From contig JALBUN010000004.1 in the NCBI GenBank assembly GCA_025174535.1, positions 930,001 through 994,000 of the forward strand: 64,000 nucleotides of DNA. The letters are read 5' to 3'. The notes beneath the pieces were generated by a model that was not told where the DNA came from, did not search any database, and saw only the letters and a list, made by a program, of their open reading frames with translations. Every line of letters starts with the position of its first letter. Position 1 is the stretch's first letter. A program made the position numbers and the translations under genes. This stretch comes from Cantharellus purpuraceus (Eukaryota; Basidiomycota; Agaricomycetes; Cantharellales; Hydnaceae). Positions 11,913-23,338 of the stretch are shown here, one piece after another.

Positions 11913-14602
11913 GATGTGAGTAGAGTCTGGCTTCTCGTTTTTCCTATAAAAGCGTGTTCAATGACCCGCAGAGCCGTTTTACTCGGTTCCCATGTAGCCA
12001 TCGCTGCCGCATCACCACCAGAGGGCCATGAACACAGAACGGCGTCACTCCAGCAACGCAACAGCAAAGGAGAAGTAACATGCGAGCCATTTGGTGTTTG
12101 CGAACGATGCTCAGAAAGAGAAGTGAGCCTTGATTCAACTCATGCGCGTCTGATACCCCCTCGTTCTCACATCGTACCCAGATGGACCAGCCGTTCTGCC
12201 AGCCATTCGGCAACCGTCGACTCTTCCACTGCCGCACCCCTGGCTCTGAAGGAGAGATGCCCGCCTGGAGTTCATGCGGACGGATAGTCGCACAAGAAAA
12301 GGCGGACTTTTTCGAGTTTATGGTAAGAAACCTATGTCTTTCCTCCCCTGATGCTCTATTTTCATAACCTCTCCCACGAATACTCACGTGTACAAAAGGC
12401 ATGCAACATAGCGTTTGCAGTGGTTGGGCTATTCGTGCGGTTCTGGCGATCACGAAGAATGGCTTTCATGCGGTCACGGACGCTGGCGGCCCGAATAGGC
12501 GTCACCAGAACGCCACTGGGAGTCCCATAATTGACGCTGACATGGAATATGTGCACGATTAGGGTGGATCTGATTATGCCTTCCTGGCGCTATTTCCACG
12601 CTCGGAGACACGGCGACGCAACTATCGTATCCGAATAAAGGTCAAGCCCACGTCGACCAGTAGTCCTGTGTCGACTTGTGTGGGACGAACAAGCTGGTGT
12701 GGCCACGTGTGGACAGTGAACACAGTTGCCCCTGCTATGAATACCCGTTCTGGATGTGCCGGCATCTTTAAAACCTACCAATAAAATCGCTCTAAAACAT
12801 GTTTCTCAAAAGGGCAACACGGACAGTAAGCCCAAGCAAGGGTGCAGACTGGTGTTCCACTTTCACACAGATATAAAGGGGTTGAACTGGAACCTTCCAC
12901 AGCTGCGGGTGGACGGTGACCACAGGTGCATGCCACGAATGTCCGTTCTGGATCAGCACTTTTACCTGCCAGCAGTTACTCTAAGACATGTTTCTCAAAT
13001 GGACAACTCAGACACCAGCCTAAGCACGGATGCAGATCGTTTACCACTTTCACAACATAAAGGGGGTGAACTGGGACATTGCATTGCCATCATCTTCTGG
13101 GTGGAAAGAGACTACACCGATGTTGAGAGTACATGTGCATGGGGTTTGAACCGCAAATCCCAGAGTGCAATGCCAGAACCGCACAGCCAATCATGTCCGT
13201 GAAATCAGCTTTTGGCAACATATTCTGACAAGCACCACGAGATCATGCAAACCCGTGAGCCCACGGACTTCCCAAGGTTCACCTAAAAAGGTAGTTTCCC
13301 AATGTCCGATACCACCTACCGAAAAATCATTGACCGGAAATCAGCCCAAGGTCCGACTGCGAATCCAATGGCACATCTTCGTCTCCCTGATGTACTTAAT
13401 ATCTGTGAGACCCGGACCCCACCTCCACCTTGTATAGTAACGTGGAGAAACGTGTGCACTGGAGCTCGGTGAAGAAAAAAGCCACCTGAGAGTTTCAACT
13501 GTAGACGTGTAAGGCACAACCTGCCATTGAATGCTTTGGGGGAGAAGTAGAAGTTGAAACTGATACTGGCGATAAGCCATTCGAAGCGACTTCAGAACCC
13601 GATGTCCGGAAATCGGACCATGGGTTTGTGTGACCATGGAGGTCCAAATCGCTTGCAAGACCTGAAAGCGAAGCCTCACCGTTAGGATATTGAGGGATTC
13701 TGATTAGACGATGTTATCCGATGCGAATCCTGCAGATAGATCACCCACTTTGGACAATAGTAAGCTGAGATTCGAGACGTCAGTTGTCTGTAGCGCGAAC
13801 ATTGCATATTGATTGACTGAGTAGTTGGAGAAACTCAGTGCAAGTCACAAATTAGGCCCTAGCAAATCGACCCCTATACCGGCCCTATATCGGAATCGGA
13901 GATGGGGGGAAAAGGAGTCCGAGGATGAATGGCAGCTCGGGGAAGTGTTTATTGAGGTGTCTTACCTTATGAACTTGGTCAATCAGCTATCCCGATAGAG
14001 AACCGACCGGGGGAAAGATTCACCGATGGCTATCAGTTGGAAGTGCTCAACATTCCATCCCTTTATGATTTCACAGAAGATGGCTAGTATCTGTGATCAT
14101 CACAATCATCCACTGCACTTCGCTTGCGGCCCCAGCTACTTTCCACACTAGCTTTTGATGATGCAGGCGAGAAAACGTGTGCTGTGCGTGTTAGGCGATG
14201 CACCTAGACGTTCGCTGCTGAGTCAGCGGCAGTCGCCATCCTACCACGCTCGTTCAGTCGTGTCAAGTAGTAAAAAGCATCAAAACTTGTGACTTTCAAA
14301 GCCTTACGAGTAATACGGGCAGTCCCAAAGGAGGCTCGGATATTTTATGCGCAAACGCTGGCGATGCCGAATTTGTGGATGCGCTCAGCTAGTGCCCCTG
14401 AAAGAAGGAGTGCAGCGCCGCTCAATGGGGAGACCCGTATCCTCGCCGCTCCGGTCGCTCGGATTATCTGTGCTTATAGTACCATAGCAAACCAGATATG
14501 ACACCATAGATCTCAAGCGCCTGCGGGGCAGGGGACATGTGCATGAACGTTTGAACCTACCTCGACTTTCCTTGCCCTACTGCTCCCGCCTGCTCCTCCC
14601 TC
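11913..14602. other. Long intergenic region with one weak small ORF and a tandem duplication
   Basis: These 2.7 kb have no gene I can name. On the minus strand an ORF at 12556-12362 begins ATG, is basic (VRDRMKAILRDRQNR) and ends at a plausible GTGAGT donor. It could be the first exon of a small gene but matches no family I know. A diverged tandem duplication lies at 12,709-13,085 and is listed separately. Confidence 0.45.
12709..13085. repeat. Diverged tandem duplication, about 196-bp unit
   Basis: Two copies begin near 12,709 and 12,905. Matching landmarks in order are GTGGACAGTGAACACAG / GTGGACGGTGACCACAG, CCGTTCTGGAT, an ACATGTTTCTCAAA block, TTCCACTTTCACA / TACCACTTTCACA, and ATAAAGGGGGTGAACTGG-like ends. 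The offset is about 196 bp at each landmark. There is no coding potential. Confidence 0.7.
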
Positions 14603-15354
14603 ATGTCCCAGGCTGGCTCCTCAGCTGCCTCTCTGCAAGGCCCAGGAAAGCCTCCTCCTTCTGCACAACCCCTTGCCACACCGCCGCCACCACCACCACC
14701 TCGCAGATCTAGAGCTGTCGCATGTGCAGAATGTCGGAGGTGGGTGATTAGCTCTACTAATCGACAGCGCAAAGAAACACCAATGCACATGCTGCTGCTA
14801 AAGGTTGAAACTTAAGTGCGATCGTACTTTTCCGTGCATGAATTGCCGCAGACGCGAAGTCGCTAATCTATGTCCTCACGGTGCGAATCATTTTCGTTCA
14901 TTCCATTCCTATAAGTCGCATACCCACTGACCATATCCCTCACAGGCTCACTTATCACACGATCACGGTACTCCCCCTTGCAAGTGTCACAGCCCATGTC
15001 ATTTTAACCATCTCTCTCAGCGTGTCCAATGCCGCCATGGCAGAGGTTTCAGGGAAAAGGCACGATGTCAGATGGATGTTAGAGAGAATCACACAACTAG
15101 AAGAAGCATTAACGCTCGTACAGTCCAAAGTCTCCGACGAGCCACATCCGCTGCTGTCATCAGCGGCATCTACCCGTCCCGATGGATATGCCTCTGGGTC
15201 CTCAGAGCAGCCTGAGAGTGACCCACTCTCGCCGTCGTCATCCTCTGCGACTCAATCAACGGGCCAGAACCCCTCGAAGCGAATCCCCCACACCGAAGCT
15301 GCCGTGCCCGACAACAAGTCGAGGCCTCAGTCAGACTCCGCCCATCATCGGTAG
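14603..15354 (+). CDS. Short Zn(II)2Cys6 protein without a fungal_trans domain
   Basis: The model is join(14603..14739, 14804..14880, 14946..14967, 15021..15354), 189 aa, in frame. A Pro-rich N-terminus is followed by a complete zinc cluster, CX2CX6CX5CX2CX8C (CAECRR...KCDRTFPCMNC). A coiled-coil-like stretch follows (MLERITQLEEALTLVQ), then an HPLLS motif and a Ser-rich tail. The cluster, its intron positions and the following HPLL motif match the large regulator encoded tail-to-tail at 16,056-19,421. The present protein stops where that one enters its regulatory domain. It is either a truncated duplicate or a genuine mini-regulator able to dimerise and compete for DNA. Expression is unknown. 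Confidence 0.65.
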
Positions 15355-16055
15355 CCATCAGACTTCTGGTTCCAGGCGTGCCCAAATAATACCTTTTCAT
15401 CTCCCTCCTTTCCCTCTTTCAAGATTTGTATTTTTCCCTCACACTATTGTGGACAATGCTTCCCTCCCTATTTACCGAAGAGACAAGAGTTACACTGGTG
15501 AACTGATCATCCACGAGCAACTAACGTGGTAGCAGACTCTCTCTTAATTTGCGGTTGCCATCAAAGCTGTCTTCCTTTGCACAAAGTCCGCCAAGCATCA
15601 TCTCTGGTTTCTAACAAAGTGGCTTTGATCAGGTGAGATCGAACATGACTATGAGGATGTGGTCTAACATACAGGATATGCAGAACGATTTGGCTGTGAC
15701 AGCGCCCCTTCGTGCCAATCAGTTGTAACAGCATTCACTCGCACTATTTACATCTCAGCTCAATTCTCCACATCCACCTTTCTAAACCATATACATCTGA
15801 CAATATCGTTAGAGAAACCACAGTCAACCCGGTGAAAGGCTTCCTAAGAAAATACACTACATTTACAATGTTGAGGCGCTACCCCCCATCTGGCAACGAA
15901 AAAAGTGATGATGAAAGCGTAAACATGCAATAACACTACTCCGCAAAAGCAGCCAACAGCTTATCAAAAACAAAAAAGCACACTGATCAACGGACTAAAA
16001 ATACAGAATACAACCAGTACGCCCACCCGGGAGAAATAAAATCAAACTTGCTCCT
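15355..16055. other. Intergenic between two zinc-cluster genes
   Basis: These 700 bp lie between the short and the full-length zinc-cluster genes, which converge. I looked for remnants of a regulatory domain continuing from the short gene and saw none I could align. No other feature is evident. Confidence 0.5.
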
Positions 16056-19000
16056 TCATCTGTCCGTTTTTGCATGAGTGACAGCGTATGGTGCATTAGG
16101 GTCAGTCGTGAACATCCCCAGTTGATCCATAAATGAATGCCATTGCATGTCCCAGTCTGGATCACCCCCGAGCATTCCAAATGCAGAATGGGTGTCAGAT
16201 GGTGCAGGGACGTATCCAGTCACCCCAATACTAGGTAGATTTACCGGTTGTGTCCCATTTCCACCCCAAGGATCCAGACTTGGCTGAGCAGTAGCCGCCG
16301 CCGCCGCCACTGCAGATCGACTGCTCGAGGGAAGACCCGACGTGTTGATCTGCGGCAAGGCGCGCGGGTATGCGTCATATCCACCCGCCACCATTGAAGG
16401 AGGAGGAAATGTAGCTAAGGGTCCAGCATACTGTATTGACGCAACCCGCTCGGTTTCCTTGGTAGATCGCAAATCAGCCAGGAGAGCAGGATGCGCCTTT
16501 TCCAGCGTCTCCGGAGTAAAACCTCTTTGAGTACTGCTTTTCGGTGAAGAACGGTGATATAGGCCATCGGGGGAACCCGTTGATGCCGGCGACTGCGTAT
16601 TACCGGTAGATGGAGTGCTCGAGGATTTTCCCGACACAATTCGTGTGTGTCCGCCGAGGATGTGAAGCTCGTCATCATGTGTGCCTGAATTATCTGTGAA
16701 GTCCGGGGGTAGCGTCCCCACACCGTGTTTATTGGCATGGAACCGCGTAAACGCCTGGTGAGCCCTGTACCGTAGGCGCGTAACGACAGCCTGACAAGGA
16801 GCGTTTGAGGACCTATGAGGCTACTAGATAACTAAATCGACAAACCAGTGCCTTTGCAGGACGTCCCATCGACTCCGGCTGCTGTTGAGCAGCGCGCTCG
16901 AAAAGCACAAACGCCGCGTTGGTCTGCTCTAAAGCTGGTTGCGCTAAAGGACTGTTTGGTGCTTTGGCGACAATAGATCCGACCACGATCTGTGCAGAGG
17001 ATGTAAACACAACCATAATACCATGACCAAACGGAACTCACAGCCGCAGCCAATCCATGACACCAATAGAGCCAGAATCGTTTTGCGAGCTCACCATTAA
17101 CTCGTTCTAATGCCTGCAGCATAGCAATCACGACACACGAACTGCGGAAAATCGCTAGCACTGAAGGAGCATAGCGACCTTCCAACAGATCCTGAGATAC
17201 ATGATGATCACTCAGTGCACGCACAAAGTACCCTCGATGCAGGTACAATAAAGCTAATCACAGGTCATCATAAGTGAAGCATTTGATGAGAGATAATGGG
17301 ACGAACTAAGATGGGGCCACGCGACGATCATAAACTTTTGCATCGTCACTCCCAAACTTGAGCCAGTAAGATCGACAATTGGATCGCCCGGAGCACGCGA
17401 GGAATCGAATTCAATCAAGGGGGCGAGATCTTGATCACGAACTTTGCGATCAAGCGCCAAAATTGTCGGGTAATTGGCCGTTTTGGCGCCAAGGATGGCA
17501 TCGATTACGGGAGAAAGAAATGTCGAAAAAAATCGATACTTTGTTGAATGAAAAGGAGGATCCAACTCATCATTTGGAAACGCAAACTGTGTTGCGTCGG
17601 AAGGCATTTTGCAGTCTATCGTCTGAAGCGAAAAAGACGGGGGTCGGCCAAAATTGAGAGCCTGTACAAAAGCGAGAACAAGTTAACGCTAAATGACCTT
17701 GAACTCTCTTACTAGGCCAAACCCATGATGAACGGCAGACTTGCCTGCGTCAATTCTAACGCATGTATTTCCCAAAAAAGTAGTCTTTGTCTTTCGACAA
17801 CCTTCGGCTCCAACAAACGCCAAGCTGCACTATCCCGATCTTGGATATCACCGTTTCAGGATTAAAACTATAGACAAGAGACAGGAACATACGCAGGCCA
17901 ATCTGCAATCGCTCCATTGGAACGCAAACTATCACCTAATCAAACAAGAGGTACGTACGTTTTGAGAGAGATTCACCAACAACCCCATAATAGCCCAAGA
18001 TACTTGCTCGCTATGTTTCCGGTTTCCAAGCCAGTGATAGAATGACATCAATAGCTAGTGAGAAGGGCAAATCAACACAGGAGTTGAGAGGGTGCAATCA
18101 ATGGGAATTAATCGATACCAAAGTTTGTATTGCGGGAATGGTCGGCTCCACCAGGATAGGGTCGCAACTAAGACCCGCTCGTGCAAGCTGGTGATAAAAT
18201 TCTGCTTCGACATTGTTGGGGGGTAGGGTTAGATCGAGTAATGTCGCTAACGAAAAAACCATGAACAGTAACGCAAGTTCGTGTGACTCCGGCCGCGGTG
18301 GTGCAGGCTGGTCACTAGGGCCGTGGGCTGGGGAAGGAGAGTTGTAAACAGGGCCAAATATTTCATTGATGAACTGATCTCTTGTAATAGGATGACACCT
18401 ACAAGGATAAGATTCATAGGTAGAACGAGGCAATAAGACCAGAGTCTCACAGCCAGGCAGCATGTTCAAAATATATCTCACACAATGACCAAGCTTTTGT
18501 TGTTGGTGGAAGATAAGATCGCATATGCTCCATCACTGCGGATTTGCGATCTGCAAGGTTGGAAAATATGACCCGTGTGGGGAGGGCCTCAGAAGCTATG
18601 TTCTGGATTTCAGGAGGAAGGAGATCTGTGATCTCCGGGTCTTCCGACTATTATCCAGACACTGCTAGTTAGGGACTGGAGTATACGGTTCAATGAGTCC
18701 ACACCTGAAGGAGCATCTGTGTGCCCTGTTAGCATTGTGTCTTCAGGTAAATATGACAGGTACTCTTACATGCATTCCAGCAGTCCGCCCAAGGAAATTT
18801 GAATTTCCCAGGGAATCTATTGTCAAGGTACCTAATGAATCTTGCACAGAGTCCACGTCGTCTGTATCATCGTCATGGTGAGTCGTGTCGTGTTGAGGAT
18901 TTACATGGTGTTCAGAACCACGAGGACATGTCAAAAGATCGGGGTCGAGAAGGGGGTGGCTTTCTGATGAATGTTTTGCTTGGAGTGTTTGAAGAGCATC

Positions 19001-19421
19001 CTCAAGCTGTCGACACCGATTGGTGAGCTCGGCTATAGTTTTGCTGAGTTTCACCGCATCCTCTGCAAGTAAACTAGATAAAATGGACTCAATATAGCCA
19101 CTGACATTCCAGACCCAGGCCTTGTGCTCACCGTGGTCGAGGTGGGAGAGATCCTGGACCCCTCATAAACTACCGGCAAATATGTAAGGCAGAAACACCC
19201 ACCGTTCGGACATAGAGAAGCAACATTCCGTTTTCTACAACTCTCACATGGAAAGACACGGTCACATCGCAGTTTGAGACGTCCTTACACGATCAAAAAT
19301 CAACTAATTTCCCAAAAATTCATTTGAAGTGCTCACGACATTCTGCGCACGAATGTGGTTTACCGCTGGACCGTGCAGAACGATGAGATCCTCCCATTGG
19401 GGTCGTTGCAGCGCTGGCCAT
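16056..19421 (-). CDS. Zn(II)2Cys6 transcription factor with fungal_trans domain
   Basis: The model is complement(join(16056..16790, 16846..16989, 17042..17253, 17307..17661, 17745..17839, 17893..17902, 17959..18054, 18119..18398, 18451..18647, 18705..18716, 18770..19060, 19132..19154, 19204..19284, 19337..19421)): 14 exons, 871 aa. The N-terminal zinc cluster is CX2CX6CX5CX2CX8C (CAECRRLKLRCDRVFPCESC). A coiled coil follows (IAELTNRCRQLEDALQTLQ). The middle-homology region shows LPPEIQNIAS, YFEHAAWL, PITRDQFINEIFGP, NIGLHRDSAAWRL and LLYLHRGYFVRAL. The tail is Ser/Pro-rich. Two micro-exons (10 and 12 nt) and one GC-AG intron (17662-17744) are needed to keep family sequence. The acceptor before exon 4 (19060) is the least certain junction. 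Target genes are unknown. Confidence 0.85.
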
Positions 19422-19530
19422 CCCTCAAATAGAGTGCGAACGGCAATGGGCGGAAGGAGAATGGTTAACCGAATCCTGCAATCGAGTAATCACCTGTAAT
19501 CACTTACGCCGCGGAGTTTCAAACTTCAAG

Positions 19531-19548
19531 CCGCGGGATATCCCGCGG
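19531..19548. promoter_or_regulatory. Perfect 18-bp palindrome containing CGG-N6-CCG
   Basis: CCGCGGGATATCCCGCGG is its own reverse complement and lies 110 bp upstream of the zinc-cluster regulator's start. It contains CGG and CCG triplets separated by six bases, the spacing used by the yeast zinc-cluster factor Ppr1. A further CCGCGG sits at about 19,509. An operator, possibly autoregulatory, is inference. Confidence 0.5.
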
Positions 19549-21435
19549 ATTTGGGCCCAGGTATTAAGTTACCACAGACATGTTGACTTTGCCGAACTTG
19601 CAACCTCAAGCTTTCTAAGACCTCTGAGCATATGCGCTCACCTGCCAAGCTCAAAAGGTTACATCGATGGTATCACTAACTTCTTCGCTTGGGCATGGCG
19701 ACCACCCAATTAGTGCCAGTGGACCTGACTTTTCAGACCCCTTTTTTCTGCCTCGGAGTTGTTCCATTCCTCATGCTCGTTGAGTCTATGTGCTCTAGGG
19801 TCACTTTGGTGCGTAACGGTGGCCAGGAATAAATAACCATGGAGTGCGCAGGCGACGTCAGCGCCTTGACAGGCAACAGAGGAGAGGTCTAGCCTAGGCT
19901 GATGCAAACGTCTTTGTGGACGGTCCAATCTAACAATGTTGGCACCACACGGCACCTCGATGCTATCATCATTGCTATCTCACTTGGTATGTTGTTGGTC
20001 AATCTGTGGCACAATCTGAACTTTATTCTCATCTTATCTTCTATTCAGCAGTAAATCTCCACGACACTGTTTCCCTCAAACTCTACTCTCATATAAGCGC
20101 CCGAGTCGGCGATCTGTCAGGAGCTTTCGTTTCGCTACGCGGATATGAAGCATTCCTCGGTCTTGCCGCGCTTTGTTTCCACCTGTCTCCTCTGCTTTAC
20201 ATGTTCATCTATCGATGCGCCCCTTTCCCCTGAATGATTGCAATGACACACTTCCGGATTAAAAATTCCTCGCTGTACGTTGAACCTTGTGTCGTCAACA
20301 CCAAGCTTCTCTCAACAGAGCATGCGTCTGTTGCTAGGGAATCTGCCGTTCGCCTCAGTTGACCTAAAGCACCAACTGGACTGTCCAACGCCACTCCGCT
20401 GCCATGCGATATTGGCTATGTTTGTTATCATGTCTAATGAACGCCCGAGCAAATACTATTCAGAAGTCCGATCGATCTCTTCCGGGATTCTCACATATCA
20501 ACTGACCATTCAACCAAACGGGAGTACTCTTACCAGGATAGTATCACCGGGGGGGGGGGGGAGTGACGGCCGCTGCGAAAACACTATCCTTCAGAGAATG
20601 AGGGCTATCATGTGGTAGTCACGATTGCTGGTGAACTCGAGTATTGCTCCATGGTAGTGTGATAAGCTCAAAATGTGTGTTTTAATGGAACAAAGTTCCG
20701 ACTTAAGCCTGAGTAGGAGCTGAGTCCACATCAAGCCTGAGGCTATCGCTTTAATGGTACTGCCAGCCGTGTCTAATTCACGCAAAGCCGTTGGCCTCTC
20801 CCCAGATAAGAGCCACAAAACTCAAGGTCGTCACTACAACAGGAATTTGACTCCCATCCGAATACACGCATCAATCTCGGTATAATGATCATACGAAAAC
20901 AACGATGAAAGAGGGGAAGCTGATGTCGCCTTCAAACACATTCAACGACATTGTGCTTGGATTCTGCAGTGATATATGTATACGTACGGCTGAATTTATA
21001 GTTGCAGCGAGGTTCAGTGTACACCCCACCTACAGACGATGCGGAGTCGGAGATGTTTCGGAAATTGAACTTACCGCGTAGATTCAAAGACAGCTAGTAC
21101 TTGCAGGTACTTGCTCATCCCAACGTCAAATTACTATGCACAATCGTATGTTTTTCTCCCACCTTGATGACACAGCCATGCCTTTTCCTCGAAATCGATT
21201 AAGCGTCGTAGATCAGGATTCCTACCGAGCACAGGAAAGAAACAAAGGAACGCGAACGAAAGTCAAATAATATAATTTGAAATTCTATGCAAAACTGTTT
21301 GATACACTCTTTCCTAGTGATATAGCAATGCGACAGTGTAAAGATAGCAACAAAAAAAAAAAAAAGAACATTAGGAACGAAGAAAGAAGAAGCGCCGGAA
21401 ACATTGATAGAATATTAGAATACAAAACCCACAGC
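19549..21435. other. Intergenic
   Basis: These 1.9 kb have no convincing gene. A run of twelve G at about 20,551 and a run of A at about 21,353 are simple homopolymers. ORFs here are short and have unremarkable composition. Confidence 0.55.
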
Positions 21436-23338
21436 TCACCCCCTCAGGAACAACTCAATGGGAATCGGCGGCCGTCTCAACCCAACACTCCCCGTGCTCT
21501 CGTCCGAAATACAACTGCAACTATCCCCACTGCTATCAAACGACGACCGCGACGAGCTTGACAGCGTCGAAAACGAAAATGAAGACGGCGCAGGCGATAC
21601 GGGCAGTGCAGGCGCGCGCCTGTTGTGCACACGACCACTATTCAATCCAGCAGCGGATGACGATGATCGGTCGCGCTTCGGCGAAAATGGCATCGAGACC
21701 CGTTCTCCATTTGAGGGAGACGAAGGGATGAATGACTGCTTGCCGCTGCGTCCGGTGAGCCGCGCAAAGAAGGCGCCCTTTGAAGACGCCGAGGTGGGAA
21801 GGTCAGGGATAGACGCAAGGGTTGAGCTCGAGAACCGAGATCGGAGTTCAGGGACTGGTACCGGGTCCTGACATAGGAAAGACGAAGAAGCAGTGGACAA
21901 GCGAGAGGATGATACGTCGGATGGGACGAGAGACTTGCGCGGCAGCGTGCGACCATGATTCCACTCTACTGGAGTCGCCACTGGAGTAGATGAAGCGCTC
22001 GAGTAATCCGAAGGAGTGTCGGGCAAATCGCGCTTCAATTTCAATGGTTCAAGCGGCTGAGGCGGTAGAAGCTGCGGGCCATTGTCGCGATCCCTGGAAT
22101 CGCGACGCCTGGAATCGCGACGGTGATTACGTCTCAGACGAGAGCCCGGCTCCAGCACGGGGCTAAGGACCTCGCCATCAGAATCCTCCTCCCCACTCGA
22201 AGCTAAAGCAGCCCCAAACGGACCGTCGTCCGTTTCTGAGTCAGACCAAGATATCGGAATACCCTCTCCATCACTCTCATCATCACTGGCGGAGGGAGAG
22301 CACGGCGAAGAGGGCGGAGAGAGGTAGCTACAGAGCATGAGAGGAACGTCGAATGAGCCACCATGGGCAGTATCAAGCACAGAGAGCACGAGTGGTGAAG
22401 AACGACCCTCATTCCGTGAGGGGGCTTGCAATAGTCCATCCCTAGGTTCTTGTGTAACAGGTGATCTCGGAGGCTGTGTAGTTGGAACGGGAGGCGCGGG
22501 TCTCGGGTACATCAAAGCGTAGATAGGTTCGGCTTGTGCGTCGAACTCCACAGTGCTGAAGCTGCGAAGGCTGATGGCACTTGCGGAGCGACGGGGAGAC
22601 CGCGGGGATCGCAGGTCGAGTGCTTGTGCAAAATCCTCAATGGTCACAAAGCAGTCGTCGTCGTCCTTGTTAGGTGAATTTTGCAAATTGTCGTCGATGT
22701 CATTTTCTGACGGCGTAGGTGTGACAGGGCATGGCGAACTATTATCAGTGGATGTAGAGGAGAAGGATACTTGTGATGCTGCTGGAGAGTGTTGAGGTGG
22801 TGTTGAGGGTGCAGACAGTGAATGGGAAGGTGGTGAGAGTGTAGAACTAGTAGGGGGTACCGGGAAGTCAAGGATTGTCTCGGAGCGTCGACGTTGGAAA
22901 AGCGTCGACGGGGAAAGTGTAATGCTATCGTTTTTCTTGCATTTCGCAGCCTGTTCCAGGAAATTCACTGGAACATCCGGAATCTCGAGAATTAGCGGCA
23001 TCATTGATGCGCTGTATGATTTCGGTGGGATGAGAGGGGTAGGTCGTGGTCGGCGGAGTTTTGTTGATACCTGGGGTTGATCATCTTCGGCGAGATCACC
23101 CTCATCCTCCTCAGACACAGACGGGAGGTCACATGATGGCGCAGCTTGAAGACGGCGCGTATGCGGGCGACGCTTGAGGATAGAGGATAGTGGGGTTGCA
23201 CTGCCTTTGCCCCAAGATGGGGTAGCAGGATGGGGCGATAGTACAGGCCCTGTGTAGGGGATAGGAGGCACTAGAAGACATGTAAGCTTTTCGAGAGACC
23301 ATGGCTGAAGGACGTGGCTTACATGGTCTGATCATCAT
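21436..23338 (-). CDS. Ser/Pro-rich protein of unknown function
   Basis: The model is complement(join(21436..23270, 23323..23338)), 616 aa. The first exon encodes only MMIRP and part of a codon before a 52-nt intron. The long ORF itself has no ATG where it opens, so this splice supplies the start. The protein is largely disordered: many Ser/Pro stretches, several SPxx sites, acidic patches (SEEDEGDLAEDD, ASDDESDGEG) and Arg-rich DSRRRDSRDRD. Possible short ordered segments are MMPLILEIPDVPVNFLEQ, DDDCFVTIEDFAQALDL and GAFFARLTGRSGK. I do not recognise a domain. The composition suggests a phosphorylated, intrinsically disordered regulator, but that is inference. Confidence 0.75.

Noticed and set aside
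13141..13200. Possible tRNA (GGTTCAAACC-like T-loop on the minus strand)
   Set aside because: The T-stem does not pair and no matching acceptor or anticodon arm could be drawn.
20545..20565. Run of twelve G
   Set aside because: A simple homopolymer with no flanking structure; length may also be a sequencing artefact.
21458..21871. Plus-strand 137-codon ORF opposite the Ser/Pro-rich gene
   Set aside because: Composition mirrors the Ser/Arg-rich coding strand, and it has no start context or splice logic of its own.
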